Below, in pieces: positions 18,002 through 27,096 of a stretch of DNA of 35,467 bases (positions are counted from its first letter, which is position 1; each line of letters begins with the position of its first letter). The notes below the pieces were generated by a model, which had not been told where the DNA came from, made no database searches, and saw nothing but the letters and a program-made list of their open reading frames with translations. The stretch is from the NCBI GenBank assembly GCA_903881585.1, contig CAIRTW010000259.1:1-35467 (forward strand), given 5' to 3'. The position numbers and the translations under genes are program-made. The DNA is from an uncultured Bacteroidota bacterium (GTDB taxonomy: Bacteria > Bacteroidota > Bacteroidia > Chitinophagales > Chitinophagaceae).

Positions 18002-18631
18002 TTACTTCACGCCGAAAGAAAAACCAATGGCAATAATAATTCCGCCGGGAGAAAGTAGTTTGATAGTTTCCGTTGAAACGTCATCGATCGGAGTGCCCGC
18101 TGTTTGCGTAAAACGGTTACTACCGTTGAGGGCCAGCGTATAGCCCAACTCAATGTAAAACCGGCTTTTATGATTTCCCAAAGCCCAGTACCGGTAGGCT
18201 GCAAACATCAGGTTCGCCTGCGGGTTCAGTTGCAGTTCGACAGGCTCTGTAGCCCCGTCAATTGTTGGCAGGTTATCATCGAAATTTCTTAAGCCGGTGC
18301 TATAGGTGATGCCCGACCCGAAAGCCCAACCAAAATGGCAAGGCTTTAGAAAATATTTGGCGCCAACATATAACTTCTCGCCCCATGTACTGAGGCCAAC
18401 GCCACCATCTATAGAAAAATGCTGAGAAACGGGCACTTCCGCATTTACGCCCAAAAGGCCGGTATTATTGTTCCAGCCGGTACTTAATGCTATAAAAAAA
18501 GACGGGCATTTTCCCCTGGTCGCGCTTTTCTTCTCTTTCTTAAATGGTTTGCCTTCAGAGCCATCGGTGCTTTGCGCAAAAACATTCAGGCTTACTAATA
18601 CGACGGACAGGGTCAGTATTATTTTCTTCAT
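18002..18631 (-). CDS. Predicted outer-membrane beta-barrel-like protein
   Basis: Signal peptide MKKIILTLSVVLVSLNVFAQ; alternating-hydrophobic Gly-rich strands; terminal IIIAIGFSFGVK resembles a porin-like last strand. Confidence 0.6.
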   Translation of the reverse strand: MKKIILTLSVVLVSLNVFAQSTDGSEGKPFKKEKKSATRGKCPSFFIALSTGWNNNTGLLGVNAEVPVSQHFSIDGGVGLSTWGEKLYVGAKYFLKPCHFGWAFGSGITYSTGLRNFDDNLPTIDGATEPVELQLNPQANLMFAAYRYWALGNHKSRFYIELGYTLALNGSNRFTQTAGTPIDDVSTETIKLLSPGGIIIAIGFSFGVK

Positions 18632-18645
18632 AAAAAAAGTTTGAA

Positions 18646-18653
18646 CAAAAATA
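18646..18653 (-). promoter_or_regulatory. Candidate -7 element (TATTTTTG) upstream of the OM protein
   Basis: caaaaata on + strand, 15-22 nt upstream of ATG at 18631; no convincing -33 element. Confidence 0.35.
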
Positions 18654-18684
18654 AGGTTTTCCGATAAAACCCTTATAGGGCTTG

Positions 18685-19710
18685 CTAACTGTTTGATGTT
18701 TTCAGCAACAATGCAATCAGTTTATCCACATCATTGCGTGTAACCACTTCCGGGAATGGCAGGTCTGGGTTCATAGCATTGATCACAGCGTCTGCTATCG
18801 CAATTTTGTCAAAAGGATCGAAGGTCAAACTGGGTTTTACCACGTCATATACATAAGGAAGGTCGGACGCGATCACCTTCATACCACTGTCTGCAGCCTC
18901 AATAAGTGGCAAACCGAAACTCTCAATAATGGATGGAAAGATCAGGTAAGGACAATTAAAATAAAGCTCACGTGGGTCCAGGTAAACATGGTTCACGATA
19001 CGCGCACCACGCGCATTCAGCTCTTTCACGCGGTCTATAAGTTGCGGTGCTGTATCATCTATCGTCACATGCAGCCGTGGCGAAAAATCTTTTTCCAGCA
19101 AATACTCCCACGCATCAAGCAGCCGGGGATAATTCTTCTGCGGGGATGGATTGCTGATAAAAACGAATTCATCCTTTACACGCCGTTCAAAAGGTTTGGA
19201 GTTGCCCGTTGTATATTTCTCATTATCGTAAAAAGGGATGGATAATGTATGGGCAGTGTCTTTCAGCCCGATATTGGTCAGCTCCGTCACCATGTGCCGG
19301 GTCTGCACTATGTAGTAGTCTGTGTTCTTATTGTACAGCTTTATGACCAGGTATTTCAGGTACTGGGTAAAATACATTTTGGAGAAAACGCGCCGAGGAG
19401 CTTCCAGCAATTTCTGATTATGGAGGTATGTATATGTTGGCGCTTTTATCCGTACAGGCGGCGGGGTATTGGCAAAACAGAATACTTTGGTATAATTGCT
19501 TTGCGTCTCTTTATAAAACTTTTTGCGGGCCTTCATGCTGTTCTGAACTACTGCATAATTTTTGTCCAGCACTGCGAGCTTATCAAACCGCGGATCGAGC
19601 AGGAAGAAGAACTGATCTTTGGCCGGGTGTGCCAATATCTTTTCCATAAGGTATTGCAACAGCACCGCTCCTCCGCCTTTGTTTATATATAGTGCGTCTA
19701 TGAGTATCAT
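18685..19710 (-). CDS. Glycosyltransferase (GT4-like)
   Basis: FVFISNPSPQKNYPRLLDAWEYLLEK; CPYLIFPSIIESFGLPLIEAADSGMKVIASDLPYVYDVV. Confidence 0.85.
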   Translation of the reverse strand: MILIDALYINKGGGAVLLQYLMEKILAHPAKDQFFFLLDPRFDKLAVLDKNYAVVQNSMKARKKFYKETQSNYTKVFCFANTPPPVRIKAPTYTYLHNQKLLEAPRRVFSKMYFTQYLKYLVIKLYNKNTDYYIVQTRHMVTELTNIGLKDTAHTLSIPFYDNEKYTTGNSKPFERRVKDEFVFISNPSPQKNYPRLLDAWEYLLEKDFSPRLHVTIDDTAPQLIDRVKELNARGARIVNHVYLDPRELYFNCPYLIFPSIIESFGLPLIEAADSGMKVIASDLPYVYDVVKPSLTFDPFDKIAIADAVINAMNPDLPFPEVVTRNDVDKLIALLLKTSNS

Positions 19711-20498
19711 TTTCCGGCCTGCTGCTGTTTTAGTTTTTCAAATTGCTTTTTTATCCTCAGAAACTGCCCGTAGGACGGCGTTGTATAAGAGGTTCCATTG
19801 CCCTGCGGCTTAGCCGCCAAAAAATATTGTTCGAAATTCTGAAGCACACGCACAAGCCCCGCCAACGAGGCATCAAATAACCGGGCATAGTTAAAGGCTA
19901 CCGTATCTTCCAGGGTATCCCTGAAAATGATCGGCAGCTTTTCCTGCAGTAAAATTTCCCCGGTATCTATGTGCTTATCTATTTTATGAATGGTGTAGCC
20001 TGTCTGCGAAGAGCCGTTGTATAATTGCCAGATAATGCTTTGTGCATTCTGGTATTCCGGCAGCACTTCATGGTGTATGTTCAGCATACCCCATTTCGGG
20101 ATCTTGAAAACTTTACCGGATATATACCCATTGCCCAGGCTTAACCCTACATCTGCATTAGCTTCTTTAAACAATTTTACTGTCTCGTCACTGTTGGTCG
20201 ATGGAACTCTTTTGAATGGGATATTGTTTGCTTTACAATAGTTTTCGGCGTTTTCGATTTTACAATATTTGTTTATATCCTCGTTGTACCATTTGCGCAT
20301 CCGAACACCGTTCATTGCACCGCCAATACCTATTTTCAATATCTTCTTTATCTTTCTCAGGTACTGTTTTTTTCTGCTTGTTACCAGCCCCTCACTTACT
20401 ACAACCATCCCGATCTCAATATCCTTGCACGCAAACAGTGCGGGCAGGTGATGCCCGGTGGTTCCGTATGCCGAAGTAGTAAGAATGATCACTCTCAT
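19707..20498 (-). CDS. Formyltransferase-domain protein (methionyl-tRNA/sugar formyltransferase-like)
   Basis: GLSLGNGYISGKVFKIPKWGMLNIHHEVLPEYQNAQSIIWQLYNGSSQTGYTIHKIDKHIDTGEILLQEKLPI keeps the N / H / D catalytic pattern; 4-bp overlaps with both neighbours. Confidence 0.88.
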   Translation of the reverse strand: MRVIILTTSAYGTTGHHLPALFACKDIEIGMVVVSEGLVTSRKKQYLRKIKKILKIGIGGAMNGVRMRKWYNEDINKYCKIENAENYCKANNIPFKRVPSTNSDETVKLFKEANADVGLSLGNGYISGKVFKIPKWGMLNIHHEVLPEYQNAQSIIWQLYNGSSQTGYTIHKIDKHIDTGEILLQEKLPIIFRDTLEDTVAFNYARLFDASLAGLVRVLQNFEQYFLAAKPQGNGTSYTTPSYGQFLRIKKQFEKLKQQQAGK

Positions 20499-21370
20499 TT
20501 GAAGGTGTCCGGGTAAAAATTATTATTTACAGAAGCATGCTTTGCATTATTGATAAGGAAATACATGATGTGGTTCATATCCCACCCCAGCACCGTATGG
20601 TCGCGTCTGATGCACAGATCCTGGCCGGAGATAGGCGTCAGTGGATTTATATGGCAGCCCCGTTCTGCCGTGGCACAGGTTGTAAAGCCTGCTTCAAACA
20701 CGCTTTTCCTGCCTGCCTCACTAAAGTGAAAGAAACGCCCAAACGGAAAAGCGAAATGCTTTATCTGGCCGCACCGCTCCGTAAGTATGCGATAAGTCTG
20801 GTGCATATCATCCGTTATCTCCGCTGTGTTCGCCGCTGCAATGTTCATGTGCGTCATGGTATGGCTGCCTATCTCATGGCCCCATTGCTGTAGCTTGCTC
20901 ACTTCATCCCAGTTCAAAAACTCAACCGGTGGAAAATCCAGTGTGCCAATACAAAACTCGTTTATCTTATCAAAGTTAGTTTCTCCTATTATACCCGGGT
21001 TGATAAAAAAACAGGCCTTGGCATTATACTCATTCAATATCTCCGCTGCCCTTAAATTATTTTTAAAACCATCATCAGAGCTGAAAGTAATGTAAGGCTT
21101 ATCAATGGAACCGTTCAATATTTTGTCTACGGCATCATTGTAACTAATGAAGTCATGATGCTTGCTCAGTCGCTTCATCAGTGCATCCAGCCGTTTTTCT
21201 TCATCTATGAACAAATGATGTATATACAAAAACTGCACTCTCGGTATGGACAGGTACTTTTCACTTGCAGCCAATGACAACCCGCTAAGCGCCAGATCAC
21301 GCGCATAGCCCCGCAACGTTCTTTTTTTTGAACGTACCAGGTCTTCGTATCGGGTCATGAATTGCTCCAT
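20495..21370 (-). CDS. Polysaccharide deacetylase family protein (NodB-like)
   Basis: ITFSSDDGFKNNLRAAEILNEYNAKACFFINPGIIGE; WGHEIGSHTMTHMNI; HFAFPFGRF. Confidence 0.9.
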   Translation of the reverse strand: MEQFMTRYEDLVRSKKRTLRGYARDLALSGLSLAASEKYLSIPRVQFLYIHHLFIDEEKRLDALMKRLSKHHDFISYNDAVDKILNGSIDKPYITFSSDDGFKNNLRAAEILNEYNAKACFFINPGIIGETNFDKINEFCIGTLDFPPVEFLNWDEVSKLQQWGHEIGSHTMTHMNIAAANTAEITDDMHQTYRILTERCGQIKHFAFPFGRFFHFSEAGRKSVFEAGFTTCATAERGCHINPLTPISGQDLCIRRDHTVLGWDMNHIMYFLINNAKHASVNNNFYPDTFK

Positions 21371-21373
21371 ATG

Positions 21374-22480
21374 CTATGCTCTTTCCCACGGTACACCGGG
21401 CATTTCTTTACCATTGTAAACACTTTCAATTATTTCCAGGTAGTATTTGGCACCCGTTTCCGCACTTATCGCACCTAGCGCCCATGATCTTATCGTCTCT
21501 GAATCCGCAAATCCTTTATCATCCAGCGCCTGTTCAATTGCTTTTCTGCAGCTTCCTTCCTGCGCCCAGCTAAACACCACGCCGTTAAAATTACTTTTTA
21601 TAGCCCAGCTTACGCCACAAATGTTGCTGCATATGGCTTTAAGCCCGTTCAGCAGGCCCTCGCTCACGATTACACCCCAGCCATCTTTTTTGGAGCTTGG
21701 AAGCACCACCCAGTCGTAGTTGGCGTACTTGGTTACCAGCTCATCGTATTTCAGGAAAGGGTAAAAACGAATTTTATCCATCAGCCCCTTATCAGCTACT
21801 AACTTCTTCAGGCTTTCTTCTTCCGGCCCCCCGCCGTATATATCCAGGCTATACTTCCTGTCTTTCACCGCAGAAAGCTCTGCCACAAAGCGCGAAATAC
21901 CCTTACCTTCTTCTATTCTGCCTGCATAAATGATTCTCTTTTCTACAACAGGTACCGACTTTGTAGTTGGCACTTTTACACTTACAAAGTATGCCCATGG
22001 AAATACTCGTTTTGGATCAAAACCGAGGCCGGTATAGGTTTTCACACCCTCTTTGCCTACCGCCAGGAAGAAATCAATATGCTTATAGTATCTCAGCCGC
22101 TGATAATAATATTTTAAGTGCCGCAGTTTACCTTTTAACCCCGCCTTATTATACGGCTCCGATAATGATCCCATCTTAGCCTTCTGCCGCACACCTTCGT
22201 CATAGGCCATGGTCATCATTTTTCCAACGCGTATTCCACCCAGCACATGCACTGCATCTTTATACTTACCGAAAATAGCGGCTACCTCGTCTTTCGATGG
22301 TGAACGAATGATCTCCACACCCGCTATTACCGGCACTTCCCAACCCATATTTTTCCGGTAAGGTGAAATATCCTGCTCCACCACCATCAGCACCTTTGTT
22401 ACAGACGGCTCTTTTACAAGTGCCTCGAGAAAGGTCTTTTGATGTAAGCTGATTATACCCTGCCAAAAAATAAGTATCAT
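21374..22480 (-). CDS. Glycosyltransferase family 4
   Basis: ATG at 22480 (MILIFWQGIISLHQKTFLEALVKEP) preferred over the track start at 22522, which would overlap the upstream CDS; KRIIYAGRIEEGKGISRFVAEL; VVLPSSKKDGWGVIVSEGLLNGLKAICSNICG. Confidence 0.87.
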   Translation of the reverse strand: MILIFWQGIISLHQKTFLEALVKEPSVTKVLMVVEQDISPYRKNMGWEVPVIAGVEIIRSPSKDEVAAIFGKYKDAVHVLGGIRVGKMMTMAYDEGVRQKAKMGSLSEPYNKAGLKGKLRHLKYYYQRLRYYKHIDFFLAVGKEGVKTYTGLGFDPKRVFPWAYFVSVKVPTTKSVPVVEKRIIYAGRIEEGKGISRFVAELSAVKDRKYSLDIYGGGPEEESLKKLVADKGLMDKIRFYPFLKYDELVTKYANYDWVVLPSSKKDGWGVIVSEGLLNGLKAICSNICGVSWAIKSNFNGVVFSWAQEGSCRKAIEQALDDKGFADSETIRSWALGAISAETGAKYYLEIIESVYNGKEMPGVPWERA

Positions 22481-22481
22481 T

Positions 22482-23474
22482 CTATTTCCCGTTTTTTGCA
22501 TCCAGTTCCTTATACACTTCAAGGTACTGTTCTGCTATTTTTTTAAAGTCATACTTTGCCGCATTCTTATAACCCAGAGCAACAGTATCGTCATACAGTT
22601 GTTGATTATTTAGCAGCGAGTTTATCACATCCCTGATCGAGGCCACATCAAGCGGATCAACCAGTATTGCCGACCCTTCCCCGACTTCCTTCATAGCGCC
22701 AATGTTACCGGTGATCACCGGCCTTCCCACTGCCTGCGCCTCAATGATAGGCATTCCAAATCCTTCGTATAAAGATGCCATGAACAATACATCGCAAGCC
22801 ACATACCGCTCAAAAACCTGCTCATCCGAAAGCCCGTTGTAAATACTATGTGATATACTGTACTTCCTCAACTTTTCGAGCTCATCCGGCGCCGGCCACC
22901 CTACTATATCTATATGAAAATTCCGTCCTTGCGCCGCTTTTATAAGATTGTCGAGGTTCTTATGCTTCCCGGTTCCCAGCATCAGCACCACAGGTTTATC
23001 ACTACGCTTCTTTCGTTCAGCCCTTTGAAACACTGGTTTTACAGGATCAGGTATTACTCTTATCCTTTCTTCCGGAAATTGAAAATATCGGATGAGTTTT
23101 TCTTTTGTAAACAGAGACACTACAGTAACAATATCAATCTTTTTCAAAGGAAAGTAAAACCAGAAAAGATGGTACATCATCTTCACCATCTTTGAATGGA
23201 CCGGGTTTTCGTAAAACCCAAAATCATGTATCGTAAGTATATTGTTCCCTTTCAGCCCTAGCGCCAGGAAGTTTACATCACCAGTGATATGATTGATCTT
23301 GTCTGAGCTCTTACCTGCCCTCCGGGTATTCTGCAACCTCGACAGTTTCGGGTCGCAGTCGAATTCTTTTATTTTCAGCCGGTTTTGCAAACAGCTTTTT
23401 ACAAGGCCAAAGATCCCCTCTATCGAAACTCCTGTCTTCCTCGGTTCCCTATAAAAATAAGTTACTGACTGCAT
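22482..23474 (-). CDS. Glycosyltransferase family 4
   Basis: VVSLFTKEKLIRYFQFPEERIRVIPDPV; VVLMLGTGKHKNLDNLIKAA; CDVLFMASLYEGFGMPIIEAQAVGRPVITGNIGAMKEVGEGSAILVDPLD. Confidence 0.93.
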   Translation of the reverse strand: MQSVTYFYREPRKTGVSIEGIFGLVKSCLQNRLKIKEFDCDPKLSRLQNTRRAGKSSDKINHITGDVNFLALGLKGNNILTIHDFGFYENPVHSKMVKMMYHLFWFYFPLKKIDIVTVVSLFTKEKLIRYFQFPEERIRVIPDPVKPVFQRAERKKRSDKPVVLMLGTGKHKNLDNLIKAAQGRNFHIDIVGWPAPDELEKLRKYSISHSIYNGLSDEQVFERYVACDVLFMASLYEGFGMPIIEAQAVGRPVITGNIGAMKEVGEGSAILVDPLDVASIRDVINSLLNNQQLYDDTVALGYKNAAKYDFKKIAEQYLEVYKELDAKNGK

Positions 23475-23497
23475 GAAATATATTTATGCCAATAGCG

Positions 23498-24970
23498 CTA
23501 CTGCCCAATATACTGATAAATATAGCACGAATAGTTTTCACTGATCTTATATGGCAATTTCATGATGATCTTATGGAAAAAACCGGCGTTGTTATCGTCG
23601 TTCACTACCGCTTCCAACTTATAGTTATTGGCAAGTAAAACCTTGTCGTAATCGGGTTGGCTGGAGTTGTCTTTACTGACTATAAAATAGTTGACCTTGT
23701 GGTCCATGAAATATTTCATCTTATTCGCCCACGGCCCGTTTTCTTCCAGGCTCAGAAAGGCACAATCATTATCCCGCGCTATATAGTAATACCTGAAATC
23801 GCCAGCCACCAAAACGTTCTTCGACAAATACTTCAATATTTCTGCCTCATTCTTATGAGGATCATGCTGCTCTAAAGTGCCGAAAATGTACGCGCCCTTA
23901 AAAATAAAGACTGCTGCGAACAAGCCAATAATAAGGTAAGTAATTCCCCTAAAAACGATATTGGAATACATACTTACAAATACGCCCGCGATAAGCAGGT
24001 AGATGAAGGGCGCCACCAAAGCAAAGTACCTGCCGGAGAGACCACCGGTAACCAACGCAAGAAATGCCAGGATGACCGGCAGCGTAAGCAGAACGAGGTG
24101 CATGTTACTTTTCACCGCTCTGTTTTTCAGCAAAACAAAGAACGCGATAAATGCATAGACATAGATCAGCAGATTATACTTTATCGTCCTTACCCCAGTA
24201 TCCATGCCAGTGTGCTCTTTAATGACTGCCGAGTGTGTATAGTAATAAATAAGTCCGTGCAGGCTCCCGAATGCTGCATATATCCAGATATAGTATATCC
24301 CAACAAAACCAACGGCCACAAAGGCATATTTTAAAAGCAGCGCTTTCCAGTCCTTTTCTTTTTGCGTGATCTCATAAATAAAATAAAGCGCATAAAATGA
24401 AAATGCGAAAATTATCCTAGGCGTAGTCAATATGGCCAATGCCAGCAAAACACCCGTAGCCAACGCAAGCAGGATACCACGCGGCACCTTGGCGTTGGCG
24501 CCATTTACAAATGCCAGGTAGGAAAGGAAGAAGAAAAACAGCGTTACAAAATCCATCCGGCCGGAATGCAGGAACTGGTTGAAATTAGGCTCCAGGGCAA
24601 TGAGAGCAATTGTCGCTACAATTGCTCCACCTGTAAATTTCAGCTGCCTGCATATCTTATACACCAGGAACAGATCTATAAGCCCAAACAGCAAGCTGGC
24701 GATCCGGAAATTGAATATGCTGAAACCCAGTGTCTTTATCACTGCGGCCTGCATCATAAAATATACCGGGCCATAGTCCAGTTTTTGGTCTGGTAAAACT
24801 ATGATGCGGGCCTCTTCATAAAACGTATGGTGCTTTAAGTAAGAGTTGGTAATGCTGGCGAAAGACACCTCATCGAACCACGGTAACGGGGAGTAAATTA
24901 ATGTTGCAAAGTGATAAGCGACATAGATCAGCGAAGCAATCAGTATAAGTATTTTGTACTTTTTAGCCAT
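23498..24970 (-). CDS. Polytopic GT-C-type glycosyltransferase (ArnT/PMT-like)
   Basis: About 10 or more hydrophobic segments; acidic pair in first periplasmic loop (PLPWFDEVSFA); soluble C-terminal domain. Confidence 0.75.
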   Translation of the reverse strand: MAKKYKILILIASLIYVAYHFATLIYSPLPWFDEVSFASITNSYLKHHTFYEEARIIVLPDQKLDYGPVYFMMQAAVIKTLGFSIFNFRIASLLFGLIDLFLVYKICRQLKFTGGAIVATIALIALEPNFNQFLHSGRMDFVTLFFFFLSYLAFVNGANAKVPRGILLALATGVLLALAILTTPRIIFAFSFYALYFIYEITQKEKDWKALLLKYAFVAVGFVGIYYIWIYAAFGSLHGLIYYYTHSAVIKEHTGMDTGVRTIKYNLLIYVYAFIAFFVLLKNRAVKSNMHLVLLTLPVILAFLALVTGGLSGRYFALVAPFIYLLIAGVFVSMYSNIVFRGITYLIIGLFAAVFIFKGAYIFGTLEQHDPHKNEAEILKYLSKNVLVAGDFRYYYIARDNDCAFLSLEENGPWANKMKYFMDHKVNYFIVSKDNSSQPDYDKVLLANNYKLEAVVNDDNNAGFFHKIIMKLPYKISENYSCYIYQYIGQ

Positions 24971-25035
24971 ATCGAAAATCCCTTGCTTAGTGCGAAAACT
25001 CTTACCAATAAAGGTAGCTCATATTTTCTCCTCTG

Positions 25036-27012
25036 CTACTCGTATATCTTAAACGAGGTTCGCCTTAATTCCATCTTTGAGAAGGGGTTCACAACCATAG
25101 GTATCTTTTCTGTGCGGGTTTCGCTGGTGTCAAGCCCGAAAGATTTATCATCAGACAAGGCAAGGTGCTTTAAGAAGAAATAACTGTTAAGCAGGAACCC
25201 TTCTGTGGCGCTGAATTCATTATCTGAAGAAAGGAAAGTTTCCAGTATCACGAATACGAAATCAGCCGCGAGGTTATGCTTTGCCAGCGCAGGGTATGGA
25301 TTTGCCATCTCCAGTTCTTTGTTGGCTACCATCTCCTGCACCACTTTCCTCATCAGCAGGTTTATCCTCGGTTGCACACGGAACCCTAATCTGAACTCTA
25401 CCCTTATCACCTTGTCTTTTTTGAGCTCCTCCACCGTATACTCCATAGTGTATGGCTCATCGGTTCGTTCCACATGCACAAACCAATAAACATCCGCACG
25501 TTTAGGCTTCCGGCTGAATATGGAATAGATGATGCGGTCCTCTATCTGGTAAGTATTATAAGCCTTTGTAAGGAATATGGCATGAGTGGCGAATTTTGGC
25601 GTTTTCTCGTCCTTGCTCAGGTCATCCAGCAGCGGCAGGTACTCCTTTATGTTTCCAAAGCTCAGGAAACGATTAGTTATCTTACGCGCACGGTACCATA
25701 CATACATGGTAAAGATGAGGCCGATCTCAAACACAAGGAAGAACAGCCGCTTTAATATCTTCACTGCATTAGTAATAAAGAAGGACGATTCTACTGTAAT
25801 AAAGACACACATGATCACTATTATAAGCCACAAGGGCCAGTGCTTCACATAGCGCATGAAATAATACACAAGTACTGTAGTCATGAGCATAGCAATGGTA
25901 ATAGAAAAACCATATGCCGCAGTCATGTTCTCAGAGGTTTTAAAATAAAGCACTACCAGGATACAGCCTATGCAAAGTATCCAGTTGATGCTGGGTATGT
26001 ATATCTGGCCACGTACGGTAGTCGGGTATTTCACGCGTACCTTTGGCCAGAAATTGAGGCTTATGGCTTCACTGATAAGTGTAAAGGAGCCGCTGATAAG
26101 CGCCTGGCTGGCAATGATGGTAGCCGCGGTAGCAAGAAGGGTACACGGAAGGAGATAGCCATGTGGCACGATCTGGAAAAACGGGTTGATATCCCCCAAG
26201 TTTTCTTTATGCTGCAGTAATACCCATGCGCCCTGTCCCAGGTAGTTTAGTACCAGGGTGGTCTTTACAAATATCCAGCTTACCTGTATGTTCCGGCGGC
26301 CGCAATGCCCCAGGTCAGAATAAAGGGCCTCAGCCCCTGTAGTACAAAGGAAGACCGCACCTAGCAGCCAAAACCCTTTCGGATGTATTGTCAGCAACTT
26401 GATGCCATATACCGGGCTCAGCGCTTTGAATATTTGCGGATAGTGTATGATCTGGTTTATGCCAAGCGCACCCAGCATCATGAACCATACAAACATAATA
26501 GGCCCAAACGACCAGCCCACCACTTTGGCGCCAAAACGCTGAAAAATAAAGAGCAGTATTAAAATGGTCATTACAAGCCCCATCACCAGCGAATTGCCCG
26601 GCACTATCATGCCCTCAAGTCCCTTTACACCATTAAGGCCCTCTATAGCCGATGTCACAGAGATGGGCGGTGTGATAATACCATCAGCCAGCAGCGTGCC
26701 TGCTCCTATCATCGCAGGGAACATGAGCTTCTTGCCATACCGCCGCACAAGCGCATAGAGGGAGAATATACCCCCTTCGCCTTTATTATCGGCTTGGAGC
26801 GTGATGAGTATGTACTTGAAGGTCGTCTGCAAAGTCAGCGTCCAGAAGACACAGGAAATAGCGCCCAGCACCAGCTCTTCCGTTGCCGGCCCGCCCTCTT
26901 TGAGTATGGTTTGAAAGGTGTATAGCGGGGAGGTGCCTATGTCACCGAAAATGATCCCCAATGTAATTAACAGCCCTGCGAAGGAAATCTTTTTAATATG
27001 GCCTGTGTCCAT
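25036..27012 (-). CDS. kup: KUP-family potassium transporter
   Basis: LLITLGIIFGDIGTSPLYTFQTI; TLQADNKGEGGIFSLYALVRR; GALGINQIIHYPQIFKALSPVYGI; GAVFLCTTGAEALYSDLGHCGRRNIQ. ATG at 27012 (MDTGHIKK) preferred. Confidence 0.96.
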   Translation of the reverse strand: MDTGHIKKISFAGLLITLGIIFGDIGTSPLYTFQTILKEGGPATEELVLGAISCVFWTLTLQTTFKYILITLQADNKGEGGIFSLYALVRRYGKKLMFPAMIGAGTLLADGIITPPISVTSAIEGLNGVKGLEGMIVPGNSLVMGLVMTILILLFIFQRFGAKVVGWSFGPIMFVWFMMLGALGINQIIHYPQIFKALSPVYGIKLLTIHPKGFWLLGAVFLCTTGAEALYSDLGHCGRRNIQVSWIFVKTTLVLNYLGQGAWVLLQHKENLGDINPFFQIVPHGYLLPCTLLATAATIIASQALISGSFTLISEAISLNFWPKVRVKYPTTVRGQIYIPSINWILCIGCILVVLYFKTSENMTAAYGFSITIAMLMTTVLVYYFMRYVKHWPLWLIIVIMCVFITVESSFFITNAVKILKRLFFLVFEIGLIFTMYVWYRARKITNRFLSFGNIKEYLPLLDDLSKDEKTPKFATHAIFLTKAYNTYQIEDRIIYSIFSRKPKRADVYWFVHVERTDEPYTMEYTVEELKKDKVIRVEFRLGFRVQPRINLLMRKVVQEMVANKELEMANPYPALAKHNLAADFVFVILETFLSSDNEFSATEGFLLNSYFFLKHLALSDDKSFGLDTSETRTEKIPMVVNPFSKMELRRTSFKIYE

Positions 27013-27040
27013 TGTCCCCAACTATTAGTTATTGGGTGCG

Positions 27041-27048
27041 CAAAGTTA
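27041..27048 (-). promoter_or_regulatory. Candidate -7 element (TAACTTTG) upstream of kup
   Basis: caaagtta on + strand about 29 nt upstream of ATG 27012; upstream TTTTTTTTGACA is at a shorter than consensus spacing. Confidence 0.45.
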
Positions 27049-27096
27049 TATCACAGTTATGTCAAAAAAAATTTTATTCCTTAATTGTTGAACATT

